64,000 nucleotides of DNA from positions 1-64,000 of the forward strand of contig DXAK01000033.1 of the NCBI GenBank assembly GCA_019117065.1. The letters run 5' to 3'. A model generated the notes under the pieces. The model was given only the letters and a program-made list of their open reading frames with translations, was not told the origin of the DNA and did no database searches. The position numbers and the translations under genes are program-made. Origin of the DNA: Candidatus Mediterraneibacter pullicola. GTDB taxonomy: Bacteria > Bacillota > Clostridia > Lachnospirales > Lachnospiraceae. This document shows, in pieces, positions 26,028-34,344 of the stretch. Within the stretch, counting starts at the first letter, position 1, and each line of letters begins with the position of its first letter.

Positions 26028-27689
26028 TTAATCTGTTCCATTCTCATTTGGAACGGCTTTCATGCCTGGGCGGATATCTACGTTCAAATCGTTGACTACC
26101 ATGTCTCCTTCTTTAAGCCCCTCGGTAATCTCAACCTGAGTGGCGGAGGCGGTCCCCAGCTGAACCGGTTTTTCCTTTACCTCACCGTTTTCAATTACAT
26201 AGACAAAATCCCCGTCAGAAGACGCATTAACGGTCTCAGATGGAACTACAATTACATTTTTTGATTCGGCGACAGTCATCTTCACTTTTGCTGTGGCCCC
26301 AATACAGATATTATCGTCAGGATTTTCTATCCGAATGCGCGCGCCGATGACGGGAGTCCCCTTCGCATTAGGAACAGCGATCTTATCCACATCGGTCAGA
26401 GTTCCTTTGTATGTACTCCCTGCAAGGGTGATCTCCGCTTCAGTACCCGGCCGCATCTTTCCATAATCATCAGGAGAGATTTCGATCTTTACCCGCACAT
26501 GCTTCGTATCCGCAATCGTGAAAAGCGAGACTCCTTGTGTGGCCGAATTCGTCTGAAGCGCGTCTACAGACGCAATCACGCCGTCCATATCCGCTTTCAT
26601 GCCTTCCCTTCCTTTCTCCAGCAGTTCCTCGGGCGTCAGAGCGGCAAGTTCTGCAAGATTATCGCTGATGTCCAGATTGTCTAACTCAGCGGAGGTCATA
26701 CCTGTCTCCGGGGCAGTGGCTCCTGCTGCCTGATATGCCGCTTTCCACTCCGCGTATTTAGCGTCATACTGTGCCTTGAGTTCCGCATATCCGGCATCGT
26801 CCGCAGCAGGAACTTCAAGAGCAGCCAGCGTAGAATTCGCCTGATCAAGAAGAGCCTTGGCCTCTTTTTCTCTCTGCAATGCCTGCTTGTAACTATCCGT
26901 ATCTGCCGCGATCTGCTGCTGCACAGTGTCTGCGGTTCCGTTCTTCACAGCTTCCAACGCCTCATTGACCTCTACCTGGCGCCCTGCGTATCCTCTTTCA
27001 TAGGCATTGATTATTTCCTCTGCCGCCGCAACCGTTCCTTCATACTCTTGGATCTGCGCCTGAAGCTCCTGTTTCTTAGGCGCATTCTGAGCAGCCTGCT
27101 GTTCCGCCGCCTGCTGATTTTTCTGATACTGGGCATAGGCAGAGTTCACTTGTTCCGCCAGTGCGTTTGCTTCATTCGCGAGAGCGTTTGCCTGCTCCGC
27201 CGCCTGAGTGGACGCCGCCTTTGCCGCATCGATCGCCTGTGCGTTCTGCGCCTTTGCCGCCCGGGATGTATTGAGGCTTGACTGAAGCGTAAGCTGTGCC
27301 TGCTTATTATCTCTCTCCAGATTCGTCGTGTCAAATGTAACGAGAAGATCTCCTGTCTTTACCGTCTGCCCGATCACAGCCTTGCACTCTTTGATCGGCG
27401 CTGTGACCGGAGAATAATAAGTCTTCGTATTTTCGCTCTCGATAGTTCCGCTGGAATTATAAGTCTCTCTCACGGTTCCCTTCTGTGCCTTCGTTACATT
27501 TAAGACTGTTCCAACGCTGCTTTCCTTATTCCCATCTGCAACCAGTGAGATCCCCCATGCAAGAAGAATCACGAAAGCCAGTATCGGGATGATCACCCAT
27601 GCCGGAAGCTTCTTTCGCGGAGCGGCTAAAGCCAGACCGTTGTCTTCGGAAATGGTATGGTTTGTGTCATTGTTCTTTTTTAATGCCAT
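26028..27689 (-). CDS. MacA/HlyD-type membrane-fusion adaptor
   Basis: 553 residues from the ATG at 27689, preceded by GGGAGGATATCTCAC; the track start is 16 codons early. One N-terminal helix (about 30-50, PAWVIIPILAFVILLAWGISLV) anchors it. A lipoyl-like half (APIKECKAVIGQTVKTGDLLVTFD) flanks a long Ala/Gln/Glu-rich coiled coil (about 120-310). The other lipoyl half (GMKADMDGVIASVDAL) and beta-barrel domains (LVTVAESKNVIVVPSETV-type end) complete it. Role: adaptor between the ATPase/permease pair and the cell wall. The start overlaps the ATPase gene end by 23 nt, implying coupled translation. Confidence 0.92.
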   Translation of the reverse strand: MALKKNNDTNHTISEDNGLALAAPRKKLPAWVIIPILAFVILLAWGISLVADGNKESSVGTVLNVTKAQKGTVRETYNSSGTIESENTKTYYSPVTAPIKECKAVIGQTVKTGDLLVTFDTTNLERDNKQAQLTLQSSLNTSRAAKAQNAQAIDAAKAASTQAAEQANALANEANALAEQVNSAYAQYQKNQQAAEQQAAQNAPKKQELQAQIQEYEGTVAAAEEIINAYERGYAGRQVEVNEALEAVKNGTADTVQQQIAADTDSYKQALQREKEAKALLDQANSTLAALEVPAADDAGYAELKAQYDAKYAEWKAAYQAAGATAPETGMTSAELDNLDISDNLAELAALTPEELLEKGREGMKADMDGVIASVDALQTNSATQGVSLFTIADTKHVRVKIEISPDDYGKMRPGTEAEITLAGSTYKGTLTDVDKIAVPNAKGTPVIGARIRIENPDDNICIGATAKVKMTVAESKNVIVVPSETVNASSDGDFVYVIENGEVKEKPVQLGTASATQVEITEGLKEGDMVVNDLNVDIRPGMKAVPNENGTD

Positions 27690-28428
27690 GTGAGATATCC
27701 TCCCTTTCACTCTCCGTATTTCTCTTTTTGTCTGCATGATTTTCCCTATTCAGATAATCAGCTTCAATGTGGCCGTCCATAATGCGCACGACCCGGTCTG
27801 CCTGCCGGGCAATATCGTCATCATGGGTGATGACAATGACTGTGCGGCCGCTCTGATGAAGCCCTTTCAGGATATTCATGATATCCAAAGTAGAATGGCT
27901 GTCCAGATTCCCCGTAGGCTCGTCGGCAAGGATAATCGGCGGCTGCGCCGCCACCGCTCTTGCAACCGCTACCCTCTGCTGTTGCCCGCCCGAAAGTTCC
28001 CCTGGTTTATGCCTCATTCTTTTCTTAAGCCCCACTCTCTCCAATGCCTCAGCAGCTGCCTTTCTCCTCTGCCGCCTCCCCATTCCTCTATAAATAAGCG
28101 GAAGTTCTACATTGCCGAGGGCATCTAGGTTTGGAATCAAGTTGAATCCTTGGAAAATAAATCCGATCTTCTGATTTCGGATATCTGAAAGCTGATTGTC
28201 AGACAAATGGGATACGTCCTGCCCGTCAAGAAAATAACTTCCGGCAGTGGGCACGTCCAGACAGCCCAGCATATTCATAAGGGTAGATTTCCCAGAACCG
28301 GAGTGGCCGACTATCGCAATAAACTCTCCCCGCTGTATCTCAAGGCTAACGCCGTCCAAAGCGCGCACCTCATTCTCACCGGGATTATAGATCTTATGTA
28401 AATCATGAACTCGGATGAGTGGTTCCAT
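27667..28428 (-). CDS. MacB/LolD-type ABC exporter ATPase
   Basis: 253 residues. Motifs: Walker [22 protein letters not shown]-loop [11 protein letters not shown], signature [16 protein letters not shown], Walker [17 protein letters not shown]-loop [11 protein letters not shown]. The PTGNLDS D-loop is typical of the LolCDE/MacB exporter class. The C-terminus extends beyond the core with charged residues ([20 protein letters not shown]), which overlaps the adaptor gene start. The ATG follows AAGGAGTATAGAT. The promoter and palindromic operator immediately upstream suggest repression by a regulator encoded elsewhere. Confidence 0.94.
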   Translation of the reverse strand: MEPLIRVHDLHKIYNPGENEVRALDGVSLEIQRGEFIAIVGHSGSGKSTLMNMLGCLDVPTAGSYFLDGQDVSHLSDNQLSDIRNQKIGFIFQGFNLIPNLDALGNVELPLIYRGMGRRQRRKAAAEALERVGLKKRMRHKPGELSGGQQQRVAVARAVAAQPPIILADEPTGNLDSHSTLDIMNILKGLHQSGRTVIVITHDDDIARQADRVVRIMDGHIEADYLNRENHADKKRNTESEREDISHGIKKEQ

Positions 28429-28443
28429 ATCTATACTCCTTTT

Positions 28444-28483
28444 TTGGTATTATTGTATTACTCAAATAATACAATAATACCAA
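28444..28483. promoter_or_regulatory. Perfect palindromic operator overlapping the exporter promoter
   Basis: Arms of 17 bp, TTGGTATTATTGTATTA and its exact complement, are separated by 6 nt (CTCAAA). The palindrome covers the -10 box and presumed start of the macAB-like operon, 15 nt before the ATPase start codon. This is the layout of a repressor site (GntR/PadR/TetR class possible). Alternatively the mRNA could fold into a 5' hairpin, but the AT-rich arms and promoter overlap favour an operator. Confidence 0.7.
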
Positions 28484-28499
28484 AATGCCCCCATGTCAA
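28471..28499 (-). promoter_or_regulatory. Promoter of the MacAB-like operon
   Basis: On the minus strand TTGACA (28499-28494), 17 nt, TATTGT (28476-28471). It begins 36 nt after the tatD stop, so the exporter operon has its own promoter. Confidence 0.75.
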
Positions 28500-28534
28500 G
28501 AAAATTATTCGCAAATAGCCTTATTACGGCGTGC

Positions 28535-29308
28535 TCATTCTGCTCTCTGCAAATTATACAGATCCCTGCTGTTTATCTCTGTCTGCCGCACCACCTCTTC
28601 TGCGGATATTCCCTTAAGTTTTGCGATCTCCTCCGCCACATAAGAGAGATAGAGAGAGCAGTTCCTTTTCCCTCTGTACGGGACAGGCGCCAGATATGGG
28701 CAATCTGTCTCAAGCACAATAGATGACAGCGGAATCTCCTGTACGGTCTCTTTGAGCTTCTTTGCATTCTTAAACGTGACCACTCCGCCCACGCCGATAT
28801 AGTACCCCATCTTCACGTATTCCTTCGCCATCTCCGCAGAATAAGAATAACAGTGGATCACCGCCTTCATCCCTGCCGCATGCCGCTTCATGATCTCCAT
28901 CGTATCCGCAGCGGCCTCCCTACTGTGGATGATAACCGGCATATTTTTCTCACGCGCGAGATCAAGCTGCCGGATAAACCATTTCTTCTGGAGATCACGG
29001 CTCTCCTTATCCCAATAATAATCCAGTCCGATCTCACCAAGGGCGACGATCTTCTCCTCATCCAGAAAGACAGACATCCGCGCCATCTGCTCCTCGTTTA
29101 GAGTTCCCGCCTCGTCCGGGTGAACACCGACCGCGCCGTAGATAAAAGGATATTCTTTTGTCAGCTTCCTAATCTTCTCCCACGAGGAAATCGTGGAGCC
29201 GGCGTTTACGATAATCCCGATCCCCGCGTTTTTCATTTTTGCGAGGAGACTCTCCCTGTCCTCATCAAACTGTTCGTCGTCATAATGTGCATGTGTATCG
29301 ATTATCAT
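28535..29308 (-). CDS. tatD: TatD-family metal-dependent DNase/hydrolase
   Basis: 257 residues. Metal ligands: MIIDTHAHYDD (HxH), VALGEIGLDYYW (Glu), MPVIIHSREA (His), VIHCYSYSAEMA (His) and SSIVLETDCPYLAP (Asp). Role: TIM-barrel metallohydrolase with 3'-5' exonuclease activity in known members. In B. subtilis the homologue (YabD) lies near rsmA/ksgA; here it is about 4.3 kb from rsmA with the exporter operon between them, which may reflect insertion. AGGAGATATAAAGAC precedes the ATG. Confidence 0.93.
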   Translation of the reverse strand: MIIDTHAHYDDEQFDEDRESLLAKMKNAGIGIIVNAGSTISSWEKIRKLTKEYPFIYGAVGVHPDEAGTLNEEQMARMSVFLDEEKIVALGEIGLDYYWDKESRDLQKKWFIRQLDLAREKNMPVIIHSREAAADTMEIMKRHAAGMKAVIHCYSYSAEMAKEYVKMGYYIGVGGVVTFKNAKKLKETVQEIPLSSIVLETDCPYLAPVPYRGKRNCSLYLSYVAEEIAKLKGISAEEVVRQTEINSRDLYNLQRAE

Positions 29309-29340
29309 GTCTTTATATCTCCTGCTCTGTAATTACATTA

Positions 29341-29380
29341 AAAAATCAGGGGAACCATCCGCCGGCGGTCCCCCTGATTT
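29341..29380 (-). terminator. Terminator of the asparagine-synthase-like gene
   Basis: A 13-bp stem with one mismatch, AATCAGGGGAACC / GGTCCCCCTGATT, is followed on the minus strand by TTTTTT. It lies about 35 nt after the stop. Confidence 0.8.
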
Positions 29381-29413
29381 CACAGTTCCTTCCTGCCGCC
29401 TCACTTTGAGGGG

Positions 29414-30952
29414 TCAGCGCTTCACAAAATATTCCTCATACCACACAAGGAATGTATAGATTGTCCACACTTTTCTCCAGTTGTCGGAGTTCCCTCCCAC
29501 ATAATCGTCAAAGATCACGTTGATCTCGTCTACGTTAAAGAATTTCTCCGCTATGTCGCTATTGAACTTCGCTCGCACATCCTGATTGTAGCGGTCATCC
29601 GCCATCCAGATGCGGATTGGCACAATGAATCCCAGCTTCTTGCGGAAAGCGATATCTTCCGGGAGAACCTTTGCCGCCGCCGTGCGCAGGGCAACTTTAT
29701 TCTGCTCCTCATTTACCTTGTATCTGGACGGCATCCTTGACGCGATGTCAAAGATCCTGCGGTCTGTCAGCGGCATGCGGATCTCTAGCCCCGCCGCAAG
29801 GCTCATCTTATCCACGTTCAGATAAATATCTCCCTCCAGCCAGATCTGGATATCCACATCCGACATAATCGAGAGCGGGTCAAGCCCTTCCGTCTCTTTA
29901 TAGATCGGGCGCGCCACCTCGATGGGCAGGACGTCCGGATCATAATTTTTGAGAATGCGCTGTTTCTCGTCCTCTTTCATGATATTCGTATTCCCGACAT
30001 AAAATGTCTTCAGATTCTCGCCGTATCGCTCTGCGTTGCGATACATATTATAGCCGCCGAAAAACTCATCCGCCCCCTCACCCGAATAGCAGATCTTCGT
30101 GTGCTTTGCCGTCTCCCTGCACGCAATGGCAAACGCGATGGCAGAGGCGTCGCCCAGCGGCTGTTCCATGTTGTACATTACATAGGGGACAATCCCGAAA
30201 TATTCCTCCGGGGTGATCAGGCATCTGGAATTCTTCCGGCCCAAAATATCTGCAGTCTGCTTTGCAAGCCCGGATTCATCAAAGCGTTCTTCCTCATAGC
30301 CGCAGGAATCCGTCATTTCTACGTCGGACATCGCCAGCACATAGGAGGAATCCACACCGCCTGACAGGAATGATTCTGCCGTCTCATCCGGTGTCTTTAC
30401 CTCCGGCATGATCTCTTTCAAAGTTGTGTGAATCTCGTTCGCCCAATCCTCCAAAGACTTACTCTCATCTGGATGGAACGTAGGCGTCCAGTAACGCTCA
30501 ATCCTCAGTTTCCTGTCCTGCCAGATCAGATACCGCCCCGGCATGAGCTTCTTAAGCCCGCGGAAAAATGTATTCTCACCCGCCACATAAGTAAGGCTCA
30601 GATATAATTGGAGCATCTCTTCATTCAGCTCCTTCACAAATCCCGGCTGCTCCATGATCTGACGGATCGTTGTTCCGTATAAAAGCCGCCCGTCTTCTGT
30701 CTCATAATAGTAAAACGGTTTCGTTCCGAAGGGATCCCTTAAGCAGAACAGCTTCTTCTCCTCTTCATCCCACAGCGCAAACGCAAACATCCCGTGCATA
30801 TGGTCCGCCATCTCGTGGCCCCACGTCTCATAAGCGCGGATGAGGATCTGTTCCTCCCGCTCCTCCCTCGAAAGCGTGAGAGGGATCTCCAGTCTCTCAC
30901 ACAGTTCTTCCCAGTTACGGATGTGTCCTCTGTATTCCTGTATTCTTATCAT
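29414..30952 (-). CDS. Asparagine-synthase-like protein lacking the N-terminal glutaminase cysteine
   Basis: 512 residues. The C-terminal synthetase domain has the PP-loop ESFLSGGVDSSYVLA (about 194-208), CYSGEGADEFFGGYNMYRNA and GLEIRMPLTDRRIFD, all expected of AsnB. The N-terminus does not start MCGI; it begins MIRIQEYRGHIRNWEELCERL and enters the glutamine amidotransferase fold only at HGMFAFALWDEEEKKLFCLRDPFGTKPFYY (about 53-82). The catalytic Cys and first strands are therefore missing. The start is real: AGGAGAGAGAACAT precedes the ATG and no in-frame upstream extension exists. Inference: an ammonia-dependent synthetase, or an enzyme amidating another substrate. It lies downstream of a broken Rpn gene with no partner enzyme. 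Confidence 0.85.
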   Translation of the reverse strand: MIRIQEYRGHIRNWEELCERLEIPLTLSREEREEQILIRAYETWGHEMADHMHGMFAFALWDEEEKKLFCLRDPFGTKPFYYYETEDGRLLYGTTIRQIMEQPGFVKELNEEMLQLYLSLTYVAGENTFFRGLKKLMPGRYLIWQDRKLRIERYWTPTFHPDESKSLEDWANEIHTTLKEIMPEVKTPDETAESFLSGGVDSSYVLAMSDVEMTDSCGYEEERFDESGLAKQTADILGRKNSRCLITPEEYFGIVPYVMYNMEQPLGDASAIAFAIACRETAKHTKICYSGEGADEFFGGYNMYRNAERYGENLKTFYVGNTNIMKEDEKQRILKNYDPDVLPIEVARPIYKETEGLDPLSIMSDVDIQIWLEGDIYLNVDKMSLAAGLEIRMPLTDRRIFDIASRMPSRYKVNEEQNKVALRTAAAKVLPEDIAFRKKLGFIVPIRIWMADDRYNQDVRAKFNSDIAEKFFNVDEINVIFDDYVGGNSDNWRKVWTIYTFLVWYEEYFVKR

Positions 30953-30975
30953 ATGTTCTCTCTCCTGCTCTTCTT

Positions 30976-31547
30976 TCAGAAATATTTTTTGATTATATCT
31001 TCTATTACCGGGCGTTCTTCCTCCAGCTCCTCTGCGATCTGGGCAGGAGTTTTCCCGCGCAGGAGCTTCTTCTGTATTAGCTTTGTCAGCATGAGTTTTT
31101 CACCTTCGGCCTTGCCGGCAGCCTTACCTTCGGTAATTCCAGCTTCTCTACCTTCCGCAATTCCAGCTTCCCTACCTTCCGCGATTCCAGCTGCTCTGCC
31201 TTCTGCAATACCGGCCTCCCTGCCTTCCTCCCATGCCTGTTTCCGCTCCAGCTTTATGTGTTTCTCCTGATCGTATTCAAATATACTCACTGTCCTCACC
31301 TCCGCCTTATGCTTTATAAGGAACTCCCGCAGGATATCCTGCCTATCAGAAATGATACGTCGTTTTTGATGGACATATAGATTGCGCTCTCAAGTGTGCT
31401 GATCTCAAGGAGTTCCGGGTCCGTATAATGTTTCCCACTCATTGCATTATACAGCTCCAGCAGGTTTTCCTTCTCCTCGAACAGCATGATAAACACTGTC
31501 GATTTGTAGATGCGGTTGACATGAGCCGTGTTCGTATCTGTTGCCAT
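30976..31547 (-). pseudogene. Broken Rpn-family (PD-(D/E)XK) nuclease/transposase-like gene
   Basis: Two track ORFs, 31314-31547 and 30976-31299, are the N- and C-terminal ends of one gene. The first (MATDTNTAHVNRIYKSTVFIMLFEEKENLLELYNAM...) is the typical start of Lachnospiraceae Rpn proteins, preceded by AGGAGGCGTATCT. It runs to SFLIG, then shifts frame. In another frame the sequence continues RQDILREFLIKHKAEVRTVSIFEYDQEKH and the EGREAGIA repeats of the C-terminal tail. About 170 middle residues with the nuclease core are gone, and the junction is out of frame, so no active nuclease is made. Family role: recombination-promoting nucleases, usually in many copies per genome. The deletion point is near 31345. 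Confidence 0.85.
31127..31222 (-). repeat. Four 24-bp tandem repeats encoding EGREAGIA
   Basis: Four degenerate 24-bp units, each eight codons (E-G-R/K-x-A-G-I-A/T), within the tail of the broken Rpn gene. The in-frame period shows a coding repeat typical of this protein family. Confidence 0.85.
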
Positions 31548-31853
31548 AGATACGCCTCCTTTCTGAAATGGTGCAAAGAGACGTATCCCAATCCCCTAAA
31601 AGATATCCTCTCTGCTTTTGTTAATTGGAAATAAAAGCATTGAGATTATCTTCCGATGTGTTTCAGACCCTCGACGCGGCGGCTGCTCCGTTAAGAAATA
31701 CAGCTGATAGAAATATAATGCTTTGAGTGTATGATAGCACAGGCGGCAGAGATTTGTCGAGGTGAAAAACAACCTCAGAGCTTGCCTTTTTGCTGTCAGA
31801 CAGCCAGCTTTTTACTTTTTGTCTTACATTTTTTATAAAAACTAAAAAAACTA
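31548..31853. other. Gap between the Rpn remnant and purC, no gene called
   Basis: The 68-residue minus ORF at 31663-31869 has a poor ribosome binding site and crosses the purC promoter. No RNA structure or repeat was identified. It probably holds the promoter of the old Rpn gene. Confidence 0.4.
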
Positions 31854-31882
31854 TTGTCTTTCCGTCCATTTATGCCTATTCT
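31854..31882 (+). promoter_or_regulatory. purC promoter
   Basis: TTGTCT (31854-31859), 17 nt, TATTCT (31877-31882). The start of transcription would be about 37 nt before the purC ATG. No purine riboswitch fits in so short a leader. Confidence 0.65.
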
Positions 31883-31925
31883 ATTAGAGGAAACATTTAA
31901 ACTACGAATAAACGAGGTACATGAA

Positions 31926-32789
31926 ATGAAACCGATCAAAGAAGGAAAAGTACGCGAGATCTACGACAACGGCGACAGCCTGATCCTTGTGGCGACAGAC
32001 AGGATCAGCTGTTTTGACGTCATCCTGAAAAACAAGATCACAAAGAAGGGCGCTGTGCTGACACAGATGTCCAAGTTCTGGTTTGACATGACATCCGACA
32101 TCCTGCCAAACCACATGATTACAACTGATGTAAACGAAATGCCAGAATTTTTCCGTCAGCCGCAGTTTGACGGCAACAGTATGATGTGCAAGAAGCTGGA
32201 AATGCTTCCTATCGAGTGTATCGTCCGCGGCTACATCACAGGAAGCGGCTGGGCAAGCTATCAGGAGAACGGCACTGTCTGCGGCATCACACTTCCAGAA
32301 GGGTTAAAAGAATCCGACAAGCTGCCGGAACCGATCTACACACCGTCTACAAAAGCTGAGATCGGCGATCATGATGAAAATATCTCCTACGAGCAGAGCG
32401 TGGCCCACTTAGAGAAATATTTCCCGGGCAAGGGAGAGGAATATGCGGCAAAACTTCGTGACTACACCCTCGCTCTCTACAAGAAATGCGCGGACTACGC
32501 GCTGACACGCGGTATCATCATCGCGGATACAAAGTTTGAATTCGGTCTGGACGAGAACGGTAATATCGTTCTCGGCGACGAGATGCTCACGCCGGACAGT
32601 TCTCGCTTCTGGCCTGCCGACGGATATGAACCGGGACACGGCCAGCCGTCCTTTGACAAGCAGTTTGCCCGTGACTGGCTGAAGGCAAATCCGGGCAATG
32701 ACTGGACGCTGCCCGAAGAGGTCGTTCAGAAGACTATAGACATCTACCTTCAGGGCTATGAGATGCTCACAGGGGAGAAATTACAGTAA
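31926..32789 (+). CDS. purC: SAICAR synthetase PurC
   Basis: 287 residues from the ATG at 31926, preceded by GAGGTACATGAA; the track start 24 codons earlier lies in the promoter. Motifs: KEGKVREIYDNGDSLILVATDRISCFDV at the start, IECIVRGYITGSGWASYQENGT, and the metal/ATP segment IIADTKFEFGLDENGNIVLGDEMLTPDSSRFW. Role: ATP-dependent joining of CAIR and aspartate in purine synthesis. It is a lone plus-strand gene, not in a pur cluster here, and is followed by a large hairpin that probably terminates it. Confidence 0.95.
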   Translation: MKPIKEGKVREIYDNGDSLILVATDRISCFDVILKNKITKKGAVLTQMSKFWFDMTSDILPNHMITTDVNEMPEFFRQPQFDGNSMMCKKLEMLPIECIVRGYITGSGWASYQENGTVCGITLPEGLKESDKLPEPIYTPSTKAEIGDHDENISYEQSVAHLEKYFPGKGEEYAAKLRDYTLALYKKCADYALTRGIIIADTKFEFGLDENGNIVLGDEMLTPDSSRFWPADGYEPGHGQPSFDKQFARDWLKANPGNDWTLPEEVVQKTIDIYLQGYEMLTGEKLQ

Positions 32790-32850
32790 TACTACCTTTC
32801 TTCTACAGATAAACGGCTAAAAGTATTTGAGACTTTATTCCCCATAGCAT

Positions 32851-32940
32851 AAATATCCGCAGAACTATATTGCATCACGGCTTCGGTGCCGCCGGGCTCT
32901 ACTTAGCGCTCACGTAATATAGTTCTGCGGATATCTTTTT
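32851..32940 (+). repeat. Palindromic repeat element, copy 1 (also likely purC terminator)
   Basis: Perfect 19-bp arms, ATATCCGCAGAACTATATT (32853-32871) and its complement (32916-32934), enclose a 44-nt GC-rich core with its own small hairpin and are followed by TTTTTT on the plus strand. The arm is much longer than a normal terminator and recurs at 36902, so it looks like a dispersed palindromic element used as a terminator. Confidence 0.7.
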
Positions 32941-32962
32941 TCTGAAAAGGGAGGTTTCCATA

Positions 32963-33508
32963 TTAGAGTGTGATCCGTATCTGTCTGTCCCACTCTTCCC
33001 CTTCTTCATTTTTAGTAAAATCATCATTATAAAAGATACTGATGCTATCTGCTTCTTCACTGTCCTTTAGAAGGGCAAAAAGGTAAAATCCCCACTCGCC
33101 GCTAGTCTGCTGTGCCGGGAGCACATCCCAGAACTCGGCTCCGGGCGCGGTGACAATGAGAAGTTTCCCTTTTCTTATGGTACGTCCTGCCTGCGCCTCC
33201 ACGTAGAAGCTCTCAGGATCAAAATCCGTATCCCCCGCATTGACAGCACTACCGGACAGCACCAGATAATGATACCCTTCCTCCTCGGGATAGTAGTCAT
33301 AATATCCCAGAGGATTCGGCGGCTGTACCTTGTCCCGGTAGTCCATCTGTTCTACCGTAAACTCCATATCACCTATGACGATCTGGTCCGTCCCCTGCTT
33401 GGCAACATCCGCCGCCTCTGCTCCGGACGAGGCACAGCCTGAAAGCAGACCGGCTGCAAGGAGGGTACAGACCCGACTAATAAAAATGCTTTTTCGTCCT
33501 ATTCTCAT
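32963..33508 (-). CDS. Lipoprotein with DUF4352-like extracellular domain
   Basis: 181 residues. The signal peptide ISRVCTLLAAGLLSGC ends in a lipobox with Cys near residue 25. The mature part starts with a short Ala/Ser linker and has a beta-rich domain (IVIGDMEFTVEQMDYRDKV ... YHYLVLSGSAVNAGDTDFDPESFYVEAQAGR) in the style of DUF4352/telobox-like immunoglobulin domains found in Firmicute lipoproteins. Function unknown. It starts one nt after the stop of the upstream membrane-protein gene, so the two are translationally coupled. It is the last gene of the three-gene unit interrupted upstream by the IS element. Confidence 0.8.
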   Translation of the reverse strand: MRIGRKSIFISRVCTLLAAGLLSGCASSGAEAADVAKQGTDQIVIGDMEFTVEQMDYRDKVQPPNPLGYYDYYPEEEGYHYLVLSGSAVNAGDTDFDPESFYVEAQAGRTIRKGKLLIVTAPGAEFWDVLPAQQTSGEWGFYLFALLKDSEEADSISIFYNDDFTKNEEGEEWDRQIRITL

Positions 33509-33509
33509 C

Positions 33510-34286
33510 TTATCTCACCACCAGTGTCGCGTTTACCACTCCCTGATTCATCTCCTCTTCGTAGTTCTCCAGACTTCCTGTCTGCACAAGGATGTGAATG
33601 GGATATTCCCCTTCCGGGAGCTCCTCTGATATATCCCACTCCGTAACTGCCGTACCCGGCTCGATCCATCCACTCTCATAGATCTGCTCCCCAGTATCGG
33701 ACAAGCTGATCTGATACTTAAAGTAGCAGGGATTCCCTTCCGGGTTGGCAAGTGCAGCGTGTACTGTCGTTCCGCCCGCGTCCATGGTGATCGTTCCAAA
33801 TCCCGGCATCAGGATCTCATTGGGATCCTCGTTCTTCACACCGTCCGGCATCTGGTAAGCAATGGCCGCCTCATCCAGATCCGGTATCCCCCGCTGTGAC
33901 AGATACCACCAGAGCCCCCCGGCTATAAGGGCAAGGAAGAAGATCGGGAGCAGGATCTTCACCACAGACTTACGGATCACTCTCACATACCGCAGGTTCC
34001 CTGCCTCGTCTACGCAGGGAATGTATCCGGCTTCTCTCTGGCTGTAGCCAAGTTTCGCGCGGAAGGAAAGGACGTCCAGCTTCTTCTCCTTCTTACCAGA
34101 CTCTCCGCTGCCTGTCAGTGTGCCCACCGGTGATTTCTTAAACCGGCAGCCGGTATCCCCTGCAATATCCTTCGGGTTAATCTTCCTGTGTCCTGTCTGT
34201 TTTACTGGTATATATTTCCAGCTATTCTTGTTTTTATCTCGGAAGTTCTTTGTACAAAGAGCATCGGTTCTTTCTGTTAATCTCAT
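33510..34286 (-). CDS. Single-pass membrane protein, intact member of a local paralogous pair
   Basis: 258 residues. A cytoplasmic N-terminal region (about 1-105) contains LSFRAKLGYSQREAGYIPCVDEAGNLRYVRVI. A single helix (about 110-130, ILLPIFFLALIAGGLWWYL) follows, then an extracellular domain with DLDEAAIAYQMPDGVKNEDPNEI, NPEGNPCYFKYQISL and a beta-sandwich end (MNQGVVNATLVVR). The ATG follows GGAGTGAAAAACA. About 55% of residues match the product of 34345-35022 by eye. I do not recognise a family; the domain order suggests a membrane sensor or surface protein working with the lipoprotein encoded next door. Confidence 0.75.
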   Translation of the reverse strand: MRLTERTDALCTKNFRDKNKNSWKYIPVKQTGHRKINPKDIAGDTGCRFKKSPVGTLTGSGESGKKEKKLDVLSFRAKLGYSQREAGYIPCVDEAGNLRYVRVIRKSVVKILLPIFFLALIAGGLWWYLSQRGIPDLDEAAIAYQMPDGVKNEDPNEILMPGFGTITMDAGGTTVHAALANPEGNPCYFKYQISLSDTGEQIYESGWIEPGTAVTEWDISEELPEGEYPIHILVQTGSLENYEEEMNQGVVNATLVVR

Positions 34287-34344
34287 TGTTTTTCACTCCA
34301 TTTTGACAGGTTTTATCTCTTCTTTTCTCCGCTGCACCGCGGGC

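Noticed and set aside
31127-31222. Regular short repeats resembling a CRISPR array
   Set aside because: The period is 24 bp without spacers and encodes the EGREAGIA tail of the Rpn family.
31663-31869. 68-codon minus ORF
   Set aside because: Crosses the purC promoter and lacks a good start site.
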